A stretch of DNA of 64,000 bases from Roseiarcus sp050012775 (GCA_050012775.1 JBEKGN010000007.1:96636-160635), one strand, 5' to 3'. Counted from the first letter of the stretch, positions 34,161-44,348 are shown. Notes: generated by a model from the sequence alone, not told the origin. Numbers and translations: made by a program.

Positions 34161-34451
34161 GTGATCGAAGTCCGTCAGACCGCCGTCTTTTCCGCTTGGC
34201 TTGCGGCGCTGCGCGATCAGAAGGCGGTCGCGAGGATCGACGTTCGCATCCGCAGGCTTTCGCTGGGCAACCCCGGCGACGCGAAGACGGTCGGAGAAGG
34301 CGTGCGCGAACTCCGCATCGATTATGGTCCGGGTTATCGCGTCTACTTCGTCCAACGTCGCCAAGTCGCAACCGTCCTGCTTTGCGGCGGCGACAAGGGA
34401 AGTCAGGAGGCGGACATCGTGCGCGCCAAGAAACTGGCGAAGGAAGTTTGA
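34161..34451 (+). CDS. HigB/RelE-type toxin
   Basis: A 96-residue toxin of the phage Gp49/HigB branch of the RelE/ParE superfamily, which cleaves ribosome-bound mRNA. Typical elements are 'TAVFSAWLAALRDQKAVARI', 'GVRELRIDYGPGYRVYFV' and the C-terminal 'LLCGGDKGSQEADIVRAKKL'. The start is GTG. The antitoxin gene begins one base after the stop. The toxin-first order is the mark of HigBA modules. Confidence 0.88.
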   Translation: MIEVRQTAVFSAWLAALRDQKAVARIDVRIRRLSLGNPGDAKTVGEGVRELRIDYGPGYRVYFVQRRQVATVLLCGGDKGSQEADIVRAKKLAKEV

Positions 34452-34452
34452 A

Positions 34453-34740
34453 ATGGTGATCGAAACCACGATTTGGGACCCGACCGAGCGGCTGACTTCG
34501 CCCGAGGCCGAGTTCGCCTATCTCGAAGCCGCGTTCGAAGACGGCGACCCCTCGCTGATCGCCGCCGCGATCGGCGACATCGCGCGCGCTCGCGGCATGG
34601 CGCAAATCGCCAAGGCCGCCGGGCTGAGCCGAGAGACGATGTACAAGGCGTTCAGCGCCGAGGGCAATCCGACGCTGGAGACGCTCGCCGGCGTGACCAA
34701 GGCGCTCGGCTATCGCCTGAAGATCGCGCCCGCCGCCTAA
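34453..34740 (+). CDS. HigA-type antitoxin with HTH
   Basis: A 95-residue antitoxin. The C-terminal two-thirds is a lambda-repressor-like helix-turn-helix ('IARARGMAQIAKAAGLSRET' then 'NPTLETLAGVTKALGYRLKI'), as in the HigA partners of Gp49-like toxins. It should neutralise the toxin and repress the operon. Its stop directly abuts the 3' end of a truncated lolD copy on the other strand, an odd junction discussed separately. Confidence 0.88.
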   Translation: MVIETTIWDPTERLTSPEAEFAYLEAAFEDGDPSLIAAAIGDIARARGMAQIAKAAGLSRETMYKAFSAEGNPTLETLAGVTKALGYRLKIAPAA

Positions 34741-34744
34741 AGGG

Positions 34745-35130
34745 CCACCCCGCCTCCCCCTACTCCATCTCCACCACCCGCCCCTTCCCTCAGCGTCACC
34801 CGCCGATCCATCCTTCCCGCCAGCTCCAGATTGTGCGTCGCCACCAGCGCCGCCACCCGCCTCGCCTTGACGAGCTCCGTCAAAGTGCCGAACACGTGGT
34901 CCGCCGTCTTGGGGTCGAGATTGCCGGTGGGCTCGTCCGCGGGCAGCACGCGCGGGGCATTGGCGACGGCGCGCGCGGCCAGGCCGAGATCGGCGAGCAG
35001 TTCGCGCGCGCGGCCGCCGCCTTCACCTGGCCCAGGTCGCGGATCATCTGCGGCGGGATGATGATCTCCAACGCGGAGCATTCCGGCCGCCGATCACGGA
35101 ACTGGCGGACGCAGCTGATCTCGGGCGTTC
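34745..35130 (-). pseudogene. Truncated copy of lolD
   Basis: This stretch aligns by eye base-for-base with the 3' two-thirds of the intact lolD at 35765-36454, starting from the lolD stop region. It encodes a recognisable 'ARAVANAPRVLPADEPTG' and 'NLDPKTADHVFGTLTEL', but the Walker A half is missing. A net 60-base deletion (around 34971-34980) removes the ABC signature segment corresponding to 'LSGGEQQRVAIARA', and Leu-to-Pro changes Walker B. Homology fades near 35130. It cannot be a working ATPase. A CBS-domain gene lies between this copy and the real lolD. Confidence 0.85.
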
Positions 35131-35226
35131 CCGCGACAGAGATTGACGCGAATCAATGCTTTCCCGCGGATTTGCTGCATCGTCGGCAACAATTGCGCCG
35201 AGGCGTGTGGGCCGGGGAGGACACAA

Positions 35227-35655
35227 GTGACCACAGTGCGGCAACTGCTCGACCAGAAAGGTCGGAAAATTTGGTCCATCGGTCCGGACGCCACCGTCTT
35301 CGACGCCGTCGCGAAAATGGCGGATAAAGACATCGGCTCGCTGATTGTGATGGACGGCGACGCGATCGTCGGCATGATCACCGAACGGCACTACGCGCGC
35401 AATGTCGTTCTCAAGGGCAAGACCTCTCCCGCGACGCCGATACGGGACATCATGGAAAAACATGTCATCGTCGCGCAGCCGGAACAATCGATTGAACAAT
35501 GCATGGCCGTCATGACGGACAAGCATATCCGCCATCTGCCGGTGGTCGACGGGGAAAAACTGATCGGCATCATTTCAATCGGCGATCTCGTCAAAAGCAT
35601 AATCGGCGATCAGCAATTCACGATTGGCCAGCTTGAGCACTACATTCACGGCTAG
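35227..35655 (+). CDS. Tandem CBS-domain protein
   Basis: A 142-residue soluble protein made of two CBS domains: 'VRQLLDQKGRKIWSIGPDAT' to about residue 65 and 'IRDIMEKHVIVAQPEQSIEQ' to about residue 130. Such stand-alone CBS pairs bind adenine nucleotides or NAD and act as energy sensors; similar alphaproteobacterial proteins are mostly uncharacterised. The start is GTG at 35227; upstream in-frame codons do not look conserved. It is inserted between lolD and a truncated lolD copy, on the opposite strand to both. Confidence 0.88.
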   Translation: MTTVRQLLDQKGRKIWSIGPDATVFDAVAKMADKDIGSLIVMDGDAIVGMITERHYARNVVLKGKTSPATPIRDIMEKHVIVAQPEQSIEQCMAVMTDKHIRHLPVVDGEKLIGIISIGDLVKSIIGDQQFTIGQLEHYIHG

Positions 35656-35764
35656 GGCGGTATTCGAGCCGCTTCCGATTGAATCGAAGCGGCGCCGACC
35701 GAGGCGCGGCGGAAAATCGCCTCGCAAATCCCTGAAACAATTGCCCCCCGCCTGAAGACGGCCC

Positions 35765-36446
<682 letters not shown>

Positions 36447-36454
<8 letters not shown>

Positions 36455-37745
36455 AGCGCAACGCCTCGACCGGATCGAGCCGCGCCGCGCGCCACGAAGG
36501 GTAGATCGTCGCCGCCAGCGACAGGAACAGCGTCATCGCGACCACCGCGATCACGTCGTGCGCCTCGACGCGCGAGGGCAATTGCGAAAGGAAGTAGAAT
36601 TCCGAGGGGAACAGGTTGACGCCGATGAGCCAGCTCAGGCCCTTGCGGATCTCCTCGACGTTGTGGGCGACGAGAAGGCCGAGCGCGAGGCCGCAGGCGG
36701 TGCCGAGGACGCCGATCGTCGCGCCGGTGATGAGGAAGATGCGCATGATCGCGCCGCGCGTCGCGCCCATCGTGCGCAACACCGCGATCGCGCGCGCCTT
36801 GTCCTGCACCAGCATGATCAGGCCGGAAATGATGTTGAGCGCCGCGACCAGCACGATCAGCGTCAGGATCGCGAACATCACATTGGCCTCGACCGCCAGC
36901 ACGTCGAAGAAGCTCTTGTTGAGTTGGCGCCAGTCGGTGTCGATCATCGGCCGCTGCTCGGCCGGATCGATGCGTTCGCGCATGACGTCCATATGGTCGG
37001 GATCGTCGACATAGACCTCGACGACATTGGCCTGGCCGTCGAGATTGAAATAGGCCTGCGCCTCGGGCAGCGGCATGAACACGAAGGTGCCGTCGAAGGT
37101 CGCCATGCCGATCTGGAAGATCGCCGCGACGTTATAGGCCTTCATGCGCGGGGTGACGCCGAACGGCGTCTGCGCGCCGCGCGGCGCGATCAGCGTGATC
37201 TTGTCGCCGACGCGCAGGCTGAGATGCTCGGCGAGCTTGGCGCCGATCGCCACGCCCTGACCCGCGTCGAAGCCGTCGAGAGAGCCTTGCCTGACATGCT
37301 CGCCGACTCCAGGCAGACGCCTCAAGTCCGCCTCGCGAACGCCGCGCACGAGCACGCCGGACGAGCCGAACGGCGTCGAGGCGAAGGCCTGGCCCTCGAC
37401 CAGCGGCAGCGCCAGCGTCACGCCGGGAACCTTGGCGACGCGGTTCGTCACCGCGTCGTAGTCGGTGAGCGGCGTCTCGACCCCTTGCAGGAACATGTGG
37501 CCGTTGAGGCCGATCATCTTGTCCATCAGATCGTGGCGGAAGCCGTTCATCACCGCCATCACCACGATCAGCGCGGCGACGCCGAGCACGATGCCGAGGA
37601 ACGAGAAGCCGGCGATCACCGAAATCGAGCCGTGCGCGCGCCGCGCGCGCAGGTAGCGCAAAGCCACCATCCACTCGAAGGCGGAAAACGGGCGCGTCGC
37701 GAGCGGCGGGGCGGCGGCCGGCGTTTCGACGGCCAGCGCCGTCAT
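36447..37745 (-). CDS. lolC: Lipoprotein-releasing permease LolC/LolE
   Basis: A 432-residue inner-membrane permease with one N-terminal helix, a periplasmic MacB-like domain and three C-terminal helices of the FtsX type. Marks are 'FEWMVALRYLRARRAHG', 'SVIAGFSFLGIVLGVAALI', 'LRTMGATRGAIMRIFLITG' and 'PSWRAARLDPVEALRYE'. Alphaproteobacteria often use one LolC/E-type (LolF-like) subunit as a homodimer with LolD, and only one permease gene is found here. It overlaps proS by four bases (ATGA) and lolD by eight. Confidence 0.93.
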
Positions 37746-39070
37746 GCGATCCCGCCGAGCCGCGCGATCGCGGCCTCGACGCCGACGAGTTCGCGTTCGC
37801 CGGTCGCTCGGTTCTTGATCTCGACCTTGCCCTCGGCGAGGCTCTTGGGCCCGACGACGATCTGGTTGGGCAGGCCGATGAGATCCATCGCGGCGAATTT
37901 CGCGCCGGGACGCTCGTCGCGGTCGTCATAGAGCGTATCGACGCCCGCCTTGCCGAGCGCCGCATAGATGCGCGCGCAAGCGCCGTCGCACGCGGCGTCG
38001 CCGACCTTGAGATTGGCGAGGCCGACCGCGAAAGGCGCCACCGCCTCGGGCCAGATAATGCCGGCTTCGTCGTGGCCCGCCTCGATCAGCGCGGCGGCGA
38101 GGCGGCTCGGGCCGATGCCGTAGGAACCCATGTGCACGCAATGCTCCTTGCCGTCGGGGCCGTTGACGACCGCCTTCATCGGCAGCGAGTACTTCGTTCC
38201 GAAGTAGAAAATATGGCCGACTTCGATGCCGCGCGCCGAAATTCGCGAATCCGGGTCGATCCTGTCGAAAGCCGCCGCGTCGTGCTTCTCCGAGGTCGCG
38301 GCGTAGAGCGAAGTCCATTTGTCGAACACGCCCTGCATCGCGCTCGCGCTGTCGAAGTCGATGGTGTCGGGCGGCGGCGTGAACTCGAGATAATCCCTAT
38401 GGCAAAAGACTTCGCTCTCGCCGGTCTCGGCGAGGATGATGAACTCGTGGGAAAGGTCGCCCCCGATCGGGCCGGTGTCGGCGACCATCGGGATCGCCGT
38501 CAGGCCCAGGCGCGAAAAGGTGCGCAAATAGGCGGTGAACATCTTGTTGTAGGAATGGCGCGCGCCCGCCGCGTCGAGATCGAAGGAATAGGCGTCCTTC
38601 ATCAGGAATTCTCGGCTGCGCATGACGCCGAAGCGCGGGCGCACCTCGTCGCGGAACTTCCACTGGATGTGATAGAGGTTGAGCGGCAGATCCTTGTACG
38701 AGCGGACGTTGGCGCGGAAAATCTCGGTGATCATTTCCTCGTTGGTCGGCCCGAACAGCATGTCGCGCTCGTGGCGATCGCGGATGCGCAGCATCTCCTT
38801 GCCGTAATCGTCGTAGCGGCCGGACTCGCGCCACAGATCCGCCGACTGGATCGTCGGCATCAGCAATTCGATGGCGCCGGCGCGGTTCTGTTCCTCGCGC
38901 ACGATCGCGCTGATCTTGGCGAGCACGCGCAGGCCCAACGGCAGCCAGGCATAGATGCCCGCCGCTTCCTGACGGACCATGCCGGCGCGCAGCATCAGCC
39001 GATGCGAGACGATCTCCGCCTCCTTCGGCGTTTCCTTGAGGATCGGCAGGAAATAGCGGGAAAGACGCAT
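37742..39070 (-). CDS. proS: Prolyl-tRNA synthetase
   Basis: A 442-residue class II synthetase of the short alphaproteobacterial (ProS type 2/3) kind, without the long editing insertion. Motif 1 lies near 'GIYAWLPLGLRVLAKI', motif 2 in 'QIKWKFRDEVRPRFGVMRSREF'-like sequence, and the C-terminal anticodon-binding domain ends 'VGVEAAIARLGGIA'. The start at 39070 matches the conserved 'MRLSRYFLPILKETP'. It leads the proS-lolC-lolD operon. Confidence 0.96.
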   Translation of the reverse strand: MRLSRYFLPILKETPKEAEIVSHRLMLRAGMVRQEAAGIYAWLPLGLRVLAKISAIVREEQNRAGAIELLMPTIQSADLWRESGRYDDYGKEMLRIRDRHERDMLFGPTNEEMITEIFRANVRSYKDLPLNLYHIQWKFRDEVRPRFGVMRSREFLMKDAYSFDLDAAGARHSYNKMFTAYLRTFSRLGLTAIPMVADTGPIGGDLSHEFIILAETGESEVFCHRDYLEFTPPPDTIDFDSASAMQGVFDKWTSLYAATSEKHDAAAFDRIDPDSRISARGIEVGHIFYFGTKYSLPMKAVVNGPDGKEHCVHMGSYGIGPSRLAAALIEAGHDEAGIIWPEAVAPFAVGLANLKVGDAACDGACARIYAALGKAGVDTLYDDRDERPGAKFAAMDLIGLPNQIVVGPKSLAEGKVEIKNRATGERELVGVEAAIARLGGIA

Positions 39071-39206
39071 GGGCTCGCACTTCTCGGGGGTCGGGCTGAA
39101 CAGGATCGGCGAATCGACGAAACGCGGCAAAGCCCGCGCGCCCGGTTTATGGCCCCATCGGCGCGCAAAGGGCAAGTCGCCGCCAGCGCGCGCGGCGGGG
39201 GAAGCT

Positions 39207-39327
39207 CACGATTTCGTGATCGCGCCTGAGGTAACCTCGGCGCCCGCCTGGCGAATGACCCTGTGCAAGGCCGACAGGCTCGGCCGGCGGGCGCGGCGAC
39301 GACCGACGCTCAAAGAAACTCTCTTTG
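39207..39327. promoter_or_regulatory. Three short inverted repeats upstream of the DUF2282 gene
   Basis: The gap between proS and the DUF2282 gene holds three palindromes: CACGA-TT-TCGTG (39207-39218), GAGGT-A-ACCTC (39228-39238), and CAAAGA-AACTC-TCTTTG (39311-39327). The last ends 21 bases before the start codon. They are candidates for metal-responsive control of this gene, but none matches a consensus I can name. Confidence 0.4.
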
Positions 39328-39348
39328 TTTTCAACGAGGATACCGCCC

Positions 39349-39636
39349 ATGAACGCCAAGACCGCCTTCACCGCCGCCACGCTCGCCGGCTCGCTCGCCG
39401 TCGCGCTGGCGCTCGCTTCCGCCGCCAAGGCGGGCCCCGCGCCGATGCAGCCGGGCGCCGACAAGTGCTACGGCGTCGCGCTCGCCGGCAAGAACGATTG
39501 CGCCGCCGGCGCCGGCACGAGCTGCGCGGGCACGTCGACGGTCGACTACGACCCCCATCACTGGAAATACGTCGCCAAGGGCAGCTGCGAAGGCATGATG
39601 ACGCCGAAGGGCCACGGCATGCTGCAGCCGATGTAA
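39349..39636 (+). CDS. DUF2282 (BufA1-like bufferin) secreted protein
   Basis: A 95-residue exported protein of the DUF2282 family. A signal peptide (about residues 1-27) precedes a mature part with the family's four cysteines: 'KCYGVALAGKNDCAAGAGTSCAG' contains three and 'KGSCEGMM' the fourth. DUF2282 proteins are precursors of bufferins, copper-binding metallophores matured by a DUF692/DUF2063 enzyme pair. Those partners are not adjacent here, so this copy is an orphan or uses enzymes encoded elsewhere. A very strong terminator follows, so it is transcribed alone. The family call is firm; metal binding is from family knowledge. Confidence 0.85.
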   Translation: MNAKTAFTAATLAGSLAVALALASAAKAGPAPMQPGADKCYGVALAGKNDCAAGAGTSCAGTSTVDYDPHHWKYVAKGSCEGMMTPKGHGMLQPM

Positions 39637-39662
39637 CCGAAGCGCCCGCAAGCGTTTCCGCG

Positions 39663-39695
39663 CGGCCCCGCCTTTGCGAAGGCGGGGCCGTTTTT
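39663..39695 (+). terminator. Rho-independent terminator
   Basis: CGGCCCCGCCTT and AAGGCGGGGCCG form a perfect 12-base stem with a TGCG loop, followed at once by five T. It lies 27 bases after the DUF2282 stop and is the clearest intrinsic terminator in the window. Confidence 0.93.
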
Positions 39696-39760
39696 CGTTC
39701 GAGACGGCGAACTGCGCCAGCGTCGCCGCGCCATCGGCTCCTCGCTCGACGCGGGCGGCC

Positions 39761-40138
39761 TCATTTCGAGGCGGATCTTCGCCGCGCGCTTCTGAGCATG
39801 AGCGCCATGACGATGATCTGCGGAATTGGCGTAACGAGCGGGCCAAAGCTGAACAGCGCCTCGGATATCAGAAGGGTCGCCAGCACCCCAACTCCCGCCA
39901 GCCAGGGCGCCGCGGACCCGTACTTTCCCGTCCGGGCTATCTGAGACCCCGCCAGCGGCGCAAGCAGCACCGCCATGACCGATGGCGCGAACATGATGGG
40001 ATCGATGTGACTACCGAGCAGCCGCGTTCCTTTAGCCGACGCAAGGCCTGGCCAGCCGATGACCATCAGCGCCGCGCATCGGGCCAGAGCCGCTTTCGCC
40101 AGGGATGCCGCAGACGGCGCATCGCGCCCCTTCTTCAT
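39761..40138 (-). CDS. Small hypothetical membrane protein
   Basis: A 125-residue protein with about three hydrophobic helices (near residues 18-35, 48-65 and 76-112) and a basic C-terminus ('RSARRRSASK'). I do not recognise a family. It follows the CoA-ligase gene by 51 bases on the same strand and may be co-transcribed with it. Function unknown. Confidence 0.55.
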   Translation of the reverse strand: MKKGRDAPSAASLAKAALARCAALMVIGWPGLASAKGTRLLGSHIDPIMFAPSVMAVLLAPLAGSQIARTGKYGSAAPWLAGVGVLATLLISEALFSFGPLVTPIPQIIVMALMLRSARRRSASK

Positions 40139-40189
40139 CGCTTCATTCCTCGCAATGGCGACTGTCGCTTCGTTTGACGGAAAAACCGT

Positions 40190-41872
40190 TCACCCCAGTT
40201 CCGCAAACTCCTCCACCCGAAACTCCCGCTCCGCCCGCTCGCCGGTCGCGGCCAGCGCGTCCTCGCGCGCGCGCAGTGCGACGCGGCGGATTTTTCCCGA
40301 AATCGTCTTCGGCAATTCGCTGAATTCGATCCGCCGCACGCGCTTGTAGGGCGCGAGCCGGTCGCGCAGGAAGGCGAAGATCGAGAGCGCCGTCGCGCGG
40401 TCGGGCGCATGACCCTCGGCGAGGACGACATAGGCCTTGGGGATCGTCAAGCGAATCGCGTCGGGCGCGGGGACGACGGCGGCTTCGGCGACCGCGGGGT
40501 GCTCGATCAGCGCGCTTTCCAGCTCGAACGGGCTCAGGCGGTAGTCGTTCGATTTGAACACGTCGTCGGCGCGCCCAACATAAGCGATGTAGCCCTCGGC
40601 GTCGCGAGTCGCGACGTCGCCGGTGCGGTAGTAATCGCCTTCGATCGGCACGATCTCGCCCGCGTCGCTCTGATAGCCGCGCGTCAAGCCGACGGGGCGC
40701 TGGGCGAGCGGAATGGCGATCTCGCCGTGATCGGCCTCCAGACCGTCGGCGTCGAGGAGGACGATGCGGTAGCCCGGCAGCGGACGGCCCATCGAGCCCG
40801 CGACGATTTTCTGCCCCGGCGCGTTGCCGACCATCATCGTCGTTTCCGTCTGGCCGTAGGAATCGCGAAGCGTCAGGCCCCAGGCGCGGCGCACTTGTTC
40901 GATGACTTCCGGATTGAGCGGCTCGCCCGACGAGTTGACTTCGCGCAACGCGACTTTCCATTGCTTGAGTTCGAGCTGGACGAGCTGGCGCCACACGGTC
41001 GGGGGCGCGCAGAACGAGGCGACCCGATGCGCGACGAGATCGTCGAGAGTCGAACGCGCCTCGAACCGCTTGGCGAGCGCGAGGATCGTCGCCCCGGCGT
41101 TCCACGGCGCGAAAAAACTCGACCAGGCGTGCTTGGCCCAACCCGGCGAGGAAATGTTGAGATGCGCGTCGCCCGGCTTGAGGCCGAGGCCGAACATCGT
41201 CGAGAGATGGCCGACGGGGTAGCTGGCGTGGCTGTGCAGCACGAGCTTGGGCCGCGCGGTCGTGCCGGAAGTAAAATAGAGCAGCAGCGGATCGTCGGCC
41301 TGCGTCGGACCGTCCGGCTCGAAATGCGCGCTCTGCGCGAACAGCGCGGCGTAGTCATGCCAGCCCTCGGGCGCGACGCCGACCGCGATGCGCTCAGCGC
41401 CCTCGCCGCGACCGACGAATTTGCCCGCGTCCGCGCCGTCGGCGATGACGAAGCGCGCGCGGCCTCGCGCGAGCCGATCGTCGATGTCGGCGCCAGCGAG
41501 TTGCGGCGTCGCGGGGATCACGACGAGGCCGAGCTTCATCGCCGCCAGCGTCGAAATCCACAGCGGCGCGACATTGCCGAGCATCAGCAGCAGGCGATCG
41601 CCGCGCCTGGCGCCGAGCGCGCGCAGGCCGTTGGCTAGCGCAGAGGAGCGTTCGGAGAGTTCGGCGAACGAATAGGTCTCCACCCCCTCGCCGAGAATTT
41701 TCAGCGCCGGCCGCGCCCCGTGCTCGCCCCTGGCGAGCTCGTCGTCGAACCAATCGAGCGCCCAGTTGAAGCGGCCGAGCCTGGGCCATGCGAATCCGGC
41801 CTTGGCGGCGGGATAATCGTCACGCAACGCGAGCAGATAGTCGCGCGCGAATTTGAAGTCGTCGTTCGACAT
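40190..41872 (-). CDS. Acetyl-CoA synthetase-like CoA ligase
   Basis: A 560-residue ANL-superfamily enzyme of the acetyl-/medium-chain-/benzoate-CoA ligase type. Motif A3 is 'LLYFTSGTTARPKLVLHSH', A5 is 'DSYGQTETTMMVGN', and the catalytic lysine lies in 'TISGKIRRVALR' near the C-terminus. I start at the ATG at 41872, which has GTGAGG eight bases ahead; the frame is open 12 codons more. The acid substrate cannot be fixed; a short or aromatic acid is likely from the family branch. It follows der by 75 bases. Confidence 0.88.
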   Translation of the reverse strand: MSNDDFKFARDYLLALRDDYPAAKAGFAWPRLGRFNWALDWFDDELARGEHGARPALKILGEGVETYSFAELSERSSALANGLRALGARRGDRLLLMLGNVAPLWISTLAAMKLGLVVIPATPQLAGADIDDRLARGRARFVIADGADAGKFVGRGEGAERIAVGVAPEGWHDYAALFAQSAHFEPDGPTQADDPLLLYFTSGTTARPKLVLHSHASYPVGHLSTMFGLGLKPGDAHLNISSPGWAKHAWSSFFAPWNAGATILALAKRFEARSTLDDLVAHRVASFCAPPTVWRQLVQLELKQWKVALREVNSSGEPLNPEVIEQVRRAWGLTLRDSYGQTETTMMVGNAPGQKIVAGSMGRPLPGYRIVLLDADGLEADHGEIAIPLAQRPVGLTRGYQSDAGEIVPIEGDYYRTGDVATRDAEGYIAYVGRADDVFKSNDYRLSPFELESALIEHPAVAEAAVVPAPDAIRLTIPKAYVVLAEGHAPDRATALSIFAFLRDRLAPYKRVRRIEFSELPKTISGKIRRVALRAREDALAATGERAEREFRVEEFAELG

Positions 41873-41947
41873 CGTCGCCTCACCCCGGCTCGCGCGCGTA
41901 TGCGCCACGGGCGCAAAGCGGCGTTAAAGCGCCTGCCGGCCCGGCCC

Positions 41948-43357
41948 TCACGACTTGCGTTTGTCTTTCGGCGCGTAAGGATTCGCGCTTCCCCCGCGCA
42001 TCGACAGTCGGATCGGCACGCCGAACAGGCCGAAGGTCTCGCGCAGGCCGTTGACGAGATAGCGCTTGTAGCTCTCGGGAATGCTGTCGACGTGATTGCC
42101 GAACAGCACGAAGAAGGGCGGGCGCGCCTTGGGCTGGGTCATGTAGCGGATTTTCACTCTGCGACCGGCGACGGCGGGCGGCGGCGTCGCGTCGATGACC
42201 GGAGCCAGCCAGCGGTTGAGCCGCCCGGTGGAGATGCGGATGTTCCAGACCTCGTGGGTGGCGATCACCGCCTCTAACAGTTTGTCGACATGCGCGCCGG
42301 TGAGCCCGGAAACGGGAATGACGCGCGTTCCCCGCAATTGCGGCAGCAGCCGGTCGGCCTCGGCGCGCAGCTCCTGGGCCTTGGCGCTCTTGTTCTCGAC
42401 GAGGTCCCACTTGTTGAGGCCGATGACCAGCGCCCGGCCCTCGCGCTCGACGAGATCGGCGAGCGTCAAGTCCTGCTTCTCGAACGGGATCGTCGCGTCG
42501 AGCAGGAGAACGACGACCTCGGCGAAACGCACCGCGCGCAGCGCGTCGGCCACGGCGAGCTTTTCCAGCTTCTCGACGATGCGCGAGCGGCGGCGAAGCC
42601 CCGCGGTGTCGTAGAGCTTGAAACGCCGATCGCGCCAGGTCGCCTCTAAGCCGATGCTGTCGCGCGTCAGGCCGGGCTCGGGCCCGGTCAGCAGGCGCTC
42701 CTCGCCGAGAATGCGGTTGAGCAGGGTCGATTTGCCGGCGTTCGGGCGCCCGAGGACGGCGATGCGCAACGGCTTGGTCGGGTCCGCCTCGCTGCCATCT
42801 TCCTCGTCGCCGAGCGTCAGCGGCGCGGACTCGTCCTCTTCGTCCGCGTCAATCCTCGCCGAGGCCGGCAATACGGCGTCCAAAGCCTCATGGAGTTCGC
42901 CCAGTCCCTCCCCATGCTCAGCCGAAAACGGGATGGGGTCGCCGAGGCCGAGGCCGAAGGCCTCGTATGCGCCCTGACGCCCGGCGAGCCCCTCGGCCTT
43001 GTTGGCGATCAGGATGACCGGCTTGCCGGCGCGGCGCACCGCCTGCGCGAAATGCCGGTCGCTCCCGGTCACGCCGGCGCGCGCGTCGATGAGGAAGAGG
43101 ATCGCGTCGCAATCGGCGAGCGCCGCCTCGGTCTGCGCGCGCATGCGGCCGGCGAGCGAAACGCCGTCGCCCTCCTCGAGGCCGGCGGTGTCCACGATCG
43201 TGAAGGCGAGATCGCCGAGCCGCGCCTCGCCCTCGCGCCGATCGCGAGTGACGCCGGGCTGGTCGTCGACCAGCGCCAGTTTGCGCCCGACGAGCCGATT
43301 GAACAGCGTCGATTTGCCGACGTTCGGGCGTCCGATAATGGCGACTTTCGCGCTCAT
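41948..43357 (-). CDS. der: Ribosome assembly GTPase Der (EngA)
   Basis: A 469-residue GTPase with the two tandem G domains unique to Der. The first P-loop is 'GRPNVGKST' at residues 8-16 and the second 'GRPNAGKST' near residue 210; each has its own DxxG ('DTAGL') and NKxD ('NKAEG', 'NKWD') motifs. A C-terminal KH-like domain ends the protein. It is needed for 50S subunit maturation. It follows the YfgM-like gene by 54 bases, a usual gene order. Confidence 0.96.
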   Translation of the reverse strand: MSAKVAIIGRPNVGKSTLFNRLVGRKLALVDDQPGVTRDRREGEARLGDLAFTIVDTAGLEEGDGVSLAGRMRAQTEAALADCDAILFLIDARAGVTGSDRHFAQAVRRAGKPVILIANKAEGLAGRQGAYEAFGLGLGDPIPFSAEHGEGLGELHEALDAVLPASARIDADEEDESAPLTLGDEEDGSEADPTKPLRIAVLGRPNAGKSTLLNRILGEERLLTGPEPGLTRDSIGLEATWRDRRFKLYDTAGLRRRSRIVEKLEKLAVADALRAVRFAEVVVLLLDATIPFEKQDLTLADLVEREGRALVIGLNKWDLVENKSAKAQELRAEADRLLPQLRGTRVIPVSGLTGAHVDKLLEAVIATHEVWNIRISTGRLNRWLAPVIDATPPPAVAGRRVKIRYMTQPKARPPFFVLFGNHVDSIPESYKRYLVNGLRETFGLFGVPIRLSMRGGSANPYAPKDKRKS

Positions 43358-43411
43358 GGGCGACGACTCAAAGACTGCCGCTCCCGCCCGAGGGAGCGCG
43401 CCGCGCGGCGC

Positions 43412-44071
43412 TCACTTCGCCGCCGGCCGATTGGAGGCCACGAGGCCGAGCAGGCTTTCGGCGCTGCGCTTTTCCGTATCGGGCGCTTCGGCGTCGGCGG
43501 CCACGAGGTCGAGCCATTTGCCGGCGCCGTCGTAATCTCCCGCGTTCAGCGCGATGACGCCCAGGGCCAGGCGCGCGGTGTGGCGATATACGCCGCCGCT
43601 TCCCGCCAGCGCCTCGAGCGCGGGCTTGGCCGCTGCGGCCTCGCCCGCGTCCAGGCGCAGCAAGGCGGCGCGCAGCCGGGCGGCGTCCTGAAACAGCGCG
43701 CCGATCGAAGCGTCGGCGGCGAGCGCGTCATAGGCGGGAAGAGCGCCCTTGGGGTCGGCCTTGGCCTTGATCGCGGCCTCGAAGAGGCGGGCGAGAGTCT
43801 GATAGCCGCGCGGCGCGTCGGCGGCGAGCTTGGCCAAGGCCGCTTCGGCCTCGGCGTCCTTGCCGTCGCGATCGAGCGCCAGCGCCTGTTGAAACGCCGC
43901 CCCCGCCGCCTGTTCGGCCGCAAGGCGGCGATTCTGGTAAAGGCGATAGCCGGCGGTCGCGAGAACGATGAGGACCGCCGCGCCGATGATCAGGTTCTGG
44001 TACTTCTTCCAGAATTCGGCCGCCTTGTCGCGGCGGACCTCCTCATCGACTTCCTGAAATATATCGCTCAT
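43412..44071 (-). CDS. YfgM-like tetratricopeptide membrane protein
   Basis: A 219-residue protein of the YfgM (TPR_21) family. A short cytoplasmic N-terminus ('SDIFQEVDEEVRRDKAAEFWKK' region) precedes one membrane helix (about residues 28-43) and a periplasmic, Ala-rich set of TPR-like helices. In enterobacteria YfgM is tied to the SecYEG translocon and PpiD, and its gene sits next to bamB and der; the link to der is kept here without bamB. Confidence 0.85.
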   Translation of the reverse strand: MSDIFQEVDEEVRRDKAAEFWKKYQNLIIGAAVLIVLATAGYRLYQNRRLAAEQAAGAAFQQALALDRDGKDAEAEAALAKLAADAPRGYQTLARLFEAAIKAKADPKGALPAYDALAADASIGALFQDAARLRAALLRLDAGEAAAAKPALEALAGSGGVYRHTARLALGVIALNAGDYDGAGKWLDLVAADAEAPDTEKRSAESLLGLVASNRPAAK

Positions 44072-44348
44072 CGTCCTGCTCGTCGCGTCCCGTCGCCTTA
44101 AGGGCGCAGCCCCGGCGAAACGAGGCCGTTAGCACGCCGGCGCCGCGAAAGCGAGCGGCGCCGTCGGCGCGACGAATGGCCGCATTTTGACTTTCAGCCA
44201 TTGACGGAATGGCCTCGCATGCGAAAAAGCAAGCGGGCGGTTGTCGATCCGGCTCACGGTCGGAGCGCGATTCCATATGGGCAACGCGCGCCTCCCATGA
44301 GAAGATCGCGCGCGTCCGGGCTTCAGCCGCTATCGAGAGGAAAACGTT

